63,767 nt of DNA, taken from an uncultured Eubacteriales bacterium. GTDB lineage: Bacteria; Bacillota; Clostridia; Christensenellales; Aristaeellaceae. Below, one piece after another: positions 59,209 to 63,767 of the stretch (position 1 is its first letter; every line of letters begins with the position of its first letter). Location: NCBI GenBank assembly GCA_902801165.1, contig CADCHI010000018.1:1-63767 (forward strand). The letters are read 5' to 3'. The notes under the pieces are model-generated. The model did no database searches, was not told the DNA's origin, and saw only the letters and a program-made list of their open reading frames with translations. Made by a program: the position numbers and the translations under genes.

Positions 59209-62200
59209 ATGAAGAAGACACTGTGTATGCTGCTCGCGCTGATCCTGGTTGCCTCCGCGCTACCGGTCAATCTGGCGGCTGCGTTTGCGGAAGCCGGGAT
59301 CGAGGTCGAGACGGAGACGGAGGGCGAGGTGCTTCCCGTGGAGAACGGGGAGGAACCCGAACTGGTCGTCGAGGAACCCGAAACGGACCTGCCCGGGGAG
59401 AACGAACCCCAGGCGCAGCCCGGGGAGGAACCCTCCGCCGAACCCGCGCAGGAGGAAGCGGTCCGCTATGCCCGCGCCCTGGACGCCCTTTCCATTTACA
59501 AGGCGTCCGACCTGCGGGAGAGGCATGCCGTCCTTCCCAAGGAGAGCGTCGTGCTCGTCCTGGAGTCTGCCGAGACCTGGATGCGCGTGGCCGTGAATAC
59601 CCAGAAGGGCGTCGTCGAGGGCTATGTCGCCATCGATGCGGTTGAAGTCCTGGCCGGCGAAGCCCTGGAGCGCTTCCTGGACGACCTCGCCGTGAACGGC
59701 GTGGACGCCCTCTACAATGACGATATCAACCTGCCCCTTGCCACCGTCGAGGCGGCGTTTGACGGCGACGCGGCGTCGGAGCCCGCGCCACAGCAGCCGG
59801 CGGAGGGGGAAGGCGGCGAGGGAGCCGCGCCCGAGACCAACGGGCCGGTTGAGCCTGCGGCCGAACCCGAGAACGGAACGCAGGACCCGGATGATCCTTC
59901 CGGCACTCCCGAGGCCGAAGGACAGGAGCCGCAGGGCGAAGTCCAGCCCACCGCCGAGCCGACGGCCGCGCCGACTGCCGAACCCACGGCTGCGCCGACC
60001 GCCGCTCCCACCGTAGCGCCGACCGCTGCGCCCACCGCCGCTCCCACCGCCGCTCCCACCGCCGTTCCCACCGCCGTGCCCACCACCGCGCCGACGGCCG
60101 TACCCACCGAGGCGCCTGCAGCGGAGCCCGAGGACGACGGCGAGCATGCCGTGCTGGCCGCGGAGCCCGGGAGCCCCACGGAGCCCGGCGATCCCACTGA
60201 CCTTGTGCTCAGCGCGTCCCAGATCACCGTGGGCGTGAAGGAGAAGTATGCCCTGCTGACGGCGACCCTCGTTCCCGCCAACAGCGCCACGACCATCACC
60301 TGGCGGACCAGCAAGGCCAAGGTGGCCAAGGTCAACGCGGAAACCGGCGTGGTCACCGGCGTGAAGGCCGGCACCGCCATCATCTACGCCACGACGGCCA
60401 ACGGCATCGAGAAGAGCTGCACGGTGACGGTCATGAAGGCGCCTTCCAAGGTGACCCTGAACACCAAGAATGTGACCATCGCCGAGGGCGGCCAGACCTA
60501 CAAGCTGACGGCCACCCTGCCGAAAAAGACCACCTCCACGCTGACCTATACCTCTTCCAACGAGGCCGTCGCCAAGGTGGATGCCAGCGGCCTGATCACC
60601 GGCGTCGCGCCCGGCTCCGCCACGATTACCGTATCCACCTTCAACAAGAAGAAGGCCAAGTGCAAGGTGAAGGTCATAGCCGCGCCGGACCAGGTGTTCC
60701 TGCCGGAGGCGATCACCATCGGCGAGATGCAGCACTACAAGCTGGCCGCCTCCGTGGTGGGCGTCAACAACGCCGAATCCGCCTCTACCTATACCTTTAC
60801 CGCTGAAAATGGTACCGGGGCCATCACCGTCGATCCCGCCACCGGCGAGGTCGTGGGCGTCAAGCCCGGCACGGCCAAGGTGCGGGTCAAGACCTACAAC
60901 GGCGTGACCACCCACCTGAACGGCAGCGTGCGGACGGAGACCGTCTGCGCGGTGACCGTCGTGGAAGCCCCGGTGGAGATCAAGCTGGCGACGAACAACG
61001 TGTCCATCGGCGTGAAGCAGACGCTGGCGCTGTATCCGCAGATGATTTCCTCCAAGGGCGCCGTGATGAGCGGCGTGGATTACACCATCACCAGCAGCAA
61101 CAAGAAGAAGCTGTCCGTCAGCAACGACGGCGTCGTGAAGGGCATCAAGACCGGCACCTTCAAGGTGACCGTGACGGCCTACAACGGCGTGTCCGCGGTC
61201 TGCACGGTGAAAGTGGTCAAGGCCCCCTCCAAGGTCACGCTGTCGCCCGCGAAGCCCACCATCGGCGTGGGCCAGACCGTGAAGCTGGGCGTCAAGTTCC
61301 CGAAGGGCGGCCTGGCGAGCTACACCTTCTCCAGCAGCGATACGACCACCGTCTCCGTGGACGGCGAGGGCAACATCACCGGCCTGAAGGAGGGCTCGGC
61401 CACCATCACGGTGAAGACCAGCAACGGCAAGAAGGCCAAGGCCACCGTGAAGGTCTCCCGAGCGCCGGGCTACCTGAATCTGAACGCGGACTATGACCTG
61501 GAGTTCGACCCGATCAACAACAATTACAGCACCGTCTACAGGAAGACGCTGAATCCGGGAGGAACCTTCCAGCTCACCTATGAGAATGAGTACCTGACCT
61601 ACGGCGGCGTAGCCTCCTATCAGTCGAAGAATCCCTCCGTGGCCACCGTCAGCGCCAGCGGCCTGATCACCGCCGTCGCCCCGGGCACCGCCGACATCAT
61701 CGTGAAGTCCACCGGCGGCGCGGAAGCCCTGTGCCGCGTGACGGTCACCGGCACGCTGCCCGCCTCCATCGCCTTCAACAACGCCGACGCCACCGTGCGC
61801 GCTGGCCAGAGCATCGCCATGCCCACGCTGAGGGGCGCGAACATCACCGCCGCCCAGCTGGCTTCTGCCACCTACGCCACCGGCAACGCCGGCATCGTCG
61901 TGGCCGAGTGGGTCGAGGCGGACGCCCAGTGGAAGCTGCGGGGCGTGAACGCCGGCTCCACCACCGTGACCGCCACGGCTGCGGGCGCTTCGGCCACATT
62001 GAACGTGACCGTCACCGCCGCGAACCTGACCTCTACGGAGCTGCACTTTGAGGATGCCACGGTCTACATGGCCCTGAACCAGGTGTGGAAGCCCGTGGTG
62101 AAGGATGAATACGACGTGACCGTGAACGCGGCGCTGACCTCGGACAAGCCCGAGATCGTGGCCGTGACCGCTTCCGGCGAGCTGAAGGGCATCGCCGAGG

Positions 62201-63600
62201 GCAAGGCCGTCATCACGGCGACCAGCGGCAGCCTGACGGCGAAGATGACCGTCTGCGTGCAGGCCTCCGGCGCGACCGTTCAGCTGACCCCGGCCACCCT
62301 CAAGCTGGCCGTCGGACAGCGCGAGACTGTGAAGGCCAGGGTGAACAACGACGGCGCTTCCTCGAACGTGACCTACGCCTCCACCAATGCCTCCGTGGCC
62401 ATGGTCAACGCCTCCGGCGTGGTCGTCGCCCGGGCGGCGGGCAGCGCGACCATCACCGCCACCGCCTACAATGGCACAACCGCAACCTGCGCCGTGACCG
62501 TCACCAAGGCGCCCAGCAAGATCGCCCTCGAGCCCGCCTCGATCACGGGCCGGGTGGGGGATGCCGGCGTGCAGCTCAAGTGGAGCTTCGGCGCGTCCGA
62601 CGAGACGGGCACCGTGACCTTCTCTTCCAGCAACGCGGGCATTGCCTCTGTCAGCGCTGCCGGCGTCGTGACCCTCGCGGCGGTGGGCACCGCCACGGTG
62701 ACCGCCCAGACCCACAACGGCCTGACGGCGACCATCGACGTGACCGTGCTGCCCCAGAAGCCGGAATCCACCACGCCGAAGTACCGCCTGTTCGCGGCCT
62801 ACAGCTACTTCGATTCCAGTTACAAGGGCTACATTCCCTTTACCCGCAACAATGCCGAGAGCTTGGCGAACACCTTCCAGAAGTCCAGCATCAGCGGCAT
62901 CGGCTACAGCACGAAGGTGATGGGGAACCCGTCCAAGACGCAGCTGCTGTCCGGCATCTCCAGCTACTTCTCCGGGACCACGGACAAGGACGTCAGCATC
63001 GTGTACCTGTGCTCCCACGGCCACATGACCGGTAATTACACCGGCTACCGCATGTCCCTGCCGGGCTATGACGAGAACCCGAACAACGCCAACTACTACC
63101 TGACCTCCACGGAGATCTTCAACTGCATCAGCCGCATCAATGGCAACGTCATCCTGATCCTCGACTCCTGCTACAGCGGCACGTTCCTGCAGGATATGCA
63201 GGGCCGGTTGAACGCCCAGGGCGGACGGATCGCCGTGATGACCGCGGCCTCCGATACCCGCGCCACCTTCTACAAGGTCAAGGACACCAATAAGTCCGTG
63301 GACTTCTTCACGTTCTTCCTGCTGCAGGGCCTCGGCTACAATTCCACGAACCATTGGTGGAACGGCAACGCCGGCGGCAGCTCCGGCAGCTACCCGGGCT
63401 ATCTGGCGGCGGACAAGGCCGGCAACAATGACGGCATCGTGACGCTGGGCGAGTTCTACGACTTCGCCTCCAAGAGCATCGCCACCAACATTCCCAAGTA
63501 CATGAAGAAGAGCTGGTACTGGGGCGACACAAAGCGCGTGCAGGTGACGCGGTTCAGCGAGGGCAACCTGAGGGATCTCGTGATCTACAAGGCGGGCTGA
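59209..63600 (+). CDS. giant secreted protein: SH3-like, APT repeats, ten Big2 domains, caspase-like protease
   Basis: A 1463-aa exported protein. Signal peptide ~1-25 (MLLALILVASALPVNLAAAF). Acidic stretch to ~85, then an SH3-like domain (~85-145; LSIYKASDLRERHAVLP). A disordered spacer contains ~15 repeats of the APT/EPT unit (59950-60120). Ten Big2 Ig-like domains span ~330-1185, joined by APSKV-type linkers. The C-terminal ~275 residues are a caspase-fold (clan CD) peptidase: His1270 in YLCSHGH and Cys1321 in LILDSCYSG, the expected dyad. There is no sortase motif or membrane anchor. The ATG at 59209 follows ATAAGGAGAATGCGTC. It probably acts at the cell surface; targets are unknown. Confidence 0.88.
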   Translation: MKKTLCMLLALILVASALPVNLAAAFAEAGIEVETETEGEVLPVENGEEPELVVEEPETDLPGENEPQAQPGEEPSAEPAQEEAVRYARALDALSIYKASDLRERHAVLPKESVVLVLESAETWMRVAVNTQKGVVEGYVAIDAVEVLAGEALERFLDDLAVNGVDALYNDDINLPLATVEAAFDGDAASEPAPQQPAEGEGGEGAAPETNGPVEPAAEPENGTQDPDDPSGTPEAEGQEPQGEVQPTAEPTAAPTAEPTAAPTAAPTVAPTAAPTAAPTAAPTAVPTAVPTTAPTAVPTEAPAAEPEDDGEHAVLAAEPGSPTEPGDPTDLVLSASQITVGVKEKYALLTATLVPANSATTITWRTSKAKVAKVNAETGVVTGVKAGTAIIYATTANGIEKSCTVTVMKAPSKVTLNTKNVTIAEGGQTYKLTATLPKKTTSTLTYTSSNEAVAKVDASGLITGVAPGSATITVSTFNKKKAKCKVKVIAAPDQVFLPEAITIGEMQHYKLAASVVGVNNAESASTYTFTAENGTGAITVDPATGEVVGVKPGTAKVRVKTYNGVTTHLNGSVRTETVCAVTVVEAPVEIKLATNNVSIGVKQTLALYPQMISSKGAVMSGVDYTITSSNKKKLSVSNDGVVKGIKTGTFKVTVTAYNGVSAVCTVKVVKAPSKVTLSPAKPTIGVGQTVKLGVKFPKGGLASYTFSSSDTTTVSVDGEGNITGLKEGSATITVKTSNGKKAKATVKVSRAPGYLNLNADYDLEFDPINNNYSTVYRKTLNPGGTFQLTYENEYLTYGGVASYQSKNPSVATVSASGLITAVAPGTADIIVKSTGGAEALCRVTVTGTLPASIAFNNADATVRAGQSIAMPTLRGANITAAQLASATYATGNAGIVVAEWVEADAQWKLRGVNAGSTTVTATAAGASATLNVTVTAANLTSTELHFEDATVYMALNQVWKPVVKDEYDVTVNAALTSDKPEIVAVTASGELKGIAEGKAVITATSGSLTAKMTVCVQASGATVQLTPATLKLAVGQRETVKARVNNDGASSNVTYASTNASVAMVNASGVVVARAAGSATITATAYNGTTATCAVTVTKAPSKIALEPASITGRVGDAGVQLKWSFGASDETGTVTFSSSNAGIASVSAAGVVTLAAVGTATVTAQTHNGLTATIDVTVLPQKPESTTPKYRLFAAYSYFDSSYKGYIPFTRNNAESLANTFQKSSISGIGYSTKVMGNPSKTQLLSGISSYFSGTTDKDVSIVYLCSHGHMTGNYTGYRMSLPGYDENPNNANYYLTSTEIFNCISRINGNVILILDSCYSGTFLQDMQGRLNAQGGRIAVMTAASDTRATFYKVKDTNKSVDFFTFFLLQGLGYNSTNHWWNGNAGGSSGSYPGYLAADKAGNNDGIVTLGEFYDFASKSIATNIPKYMKKSWYWGDTKRVQVTRFSEGNLRDLVIYKAG

Positions 63601-63629
63601 CGCGGAGACGACAAATGAATTCATGCAAA

Positions 63630-63659
63630 GGGCGGCCGGAGAGGAATCTCCGGTCGCCC
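63630..63659 (+). terminator. terminator hairpin after the Big2-caspase gene
   Basis: A 13-bp stem with one G-T pair (63630-63642 with 63647-63659) and GGAA tetraloop. The following T-run is poor. Confidence 0.7.
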
Positions 63660-63672
63660 GAATCGTTGGAAT

Positions 63673-63767
63673 TAGAGTCTGTTTCTAAATTCGGAAAGAT
63701 GCATTTTCGGCATCTAATCTTCCATTTCTGCGTTGATTTCCCTTGACTTTTACGCACCGCCGCTACT
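63673..63767 (+). repeat. MITE-like element, TAGAGT family, cut by the window end
   Basis: Starts TAGAGTCTGTTTCTAAAT and matches 43038-43115 with only a few substitutions over ~75 bp, then diverges. Its right end is probably outside the window. Confidence 0.7.

Noticed and set aside
59950-60120. Tandem DNA repeat as a CRISPR-like or minisatellite element
   Set aside because: The repetition is in frame and encodes the APT/EPT spacer of the secreted protein; there are no unique spacers or cas genes.
59260-63624. 1454-aa minus-strand frame antisense to the Big2-caspase gene
   Set aside because: Low-complexity Gly/His/Arg/Val product with no ribosome site; the plus strand has a signal peptide, domain repeats and a catalytic dyad.

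Overview
The window reads as a piece of chromosome from a GC-rich, anaerobic member of the Clostridia (Bacillota). Evidence: a nickel CO dehydrogenase/acetyl-CoA synthase locus (Wood-Ljungdahl pathway), strong GGAGG ribosome sites, sigma-A type TTGACA-17-TATAAT promoters, the UmuC/YolD pair, TmcAL, TlyA and MnmM, DUF6465 and CmpB-type proteins, and Big2-domain secreted proteins. Family-level placement (for example a Christensenellales-like gut lineage) is a guess. No rRNA, phage, complete IS element, CRISPR array or replication origin was seen; there is one tRNA (Trp).

Layout. 0.1-8.7 kb: a minus-strand C1 block with 5-formyl-THF cyclo-ligase, a Zn-ribbon XRE regulator, an AT-richer orphan, then acsB, cooC and acsA transcribed as one operon from a promoter at 7.6 kb with a ~180-nt hairpin-rich leader. 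A four-cluster ferredoxin and a NADAR protein diverge from it. 8.9-13.7 kb: a large secreted solute-binding-like protein, then a MoxR ATPase/VWA pair whose VWA partner carries a His/Cys-rich metal-binding stretch. 13.7-15.5 kb: metA behind an attenuator with an 18-codon leader peptide (Met-Cys-Met), then a GNAT. 15.57-15.88 kb: a free-standing ~270-nt structured ncRNA with its own promoter and terminator. 16.2-21.1 kb: a complete livJHMGF branched-chain amino acid ABC transporter with a 22-bp hairpin between livJ and livH.

21.2-34.2 kb: Tudor-like protein, C69 dipeptidase, Zn-ribbon protein, UmuC/YolD, Big2 surface protein, RadC-like JAB protein, PucR-type regulator, S41 protease, tRNA-Trp, a divergent CbiC and a HAD phosphatase. 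34.4-42.9 kb: methyltransferase, Hsp33, a TPR / HEAT / Zn-ribbon-TM trio, tRNA-dihydrouridine synthase, DUF6465 and CmpB-like membrane protein. 43.1-53.5 kb: RNase R, CorC/HlyC, ManA, a nuclease-helicase fusion, a thymidine kinase-GNAT fusion, TmcAL and TlyA. 53.6-63.6 kb: CAP-domain protein, MATE exporter, MnmM, an ABC exporter with a 3' frameshift, and a 1463-aa secreted protein with ten Big2 repeats and a C-terminal caspase-like protease.

Dispersed non-coding repeats also occur: a 28-bp perfect inverted repeat (26.3 kb, degenerate copy at 42.9 kb) and a ~100-112-bp MITE-like family with TAGAGT ends (31.8, 43.0 and 63.7 kb). The strongest candidates for new biology are the metA leader-peptide attenuator, the ncRNA at 15.6 kb (possibly raiA-like), the His-rich VWA/MoxR pair near the Ni enzymes, and the Big2-caspase protein. 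All family calls rest on reading motifs by eye; no database search was run.
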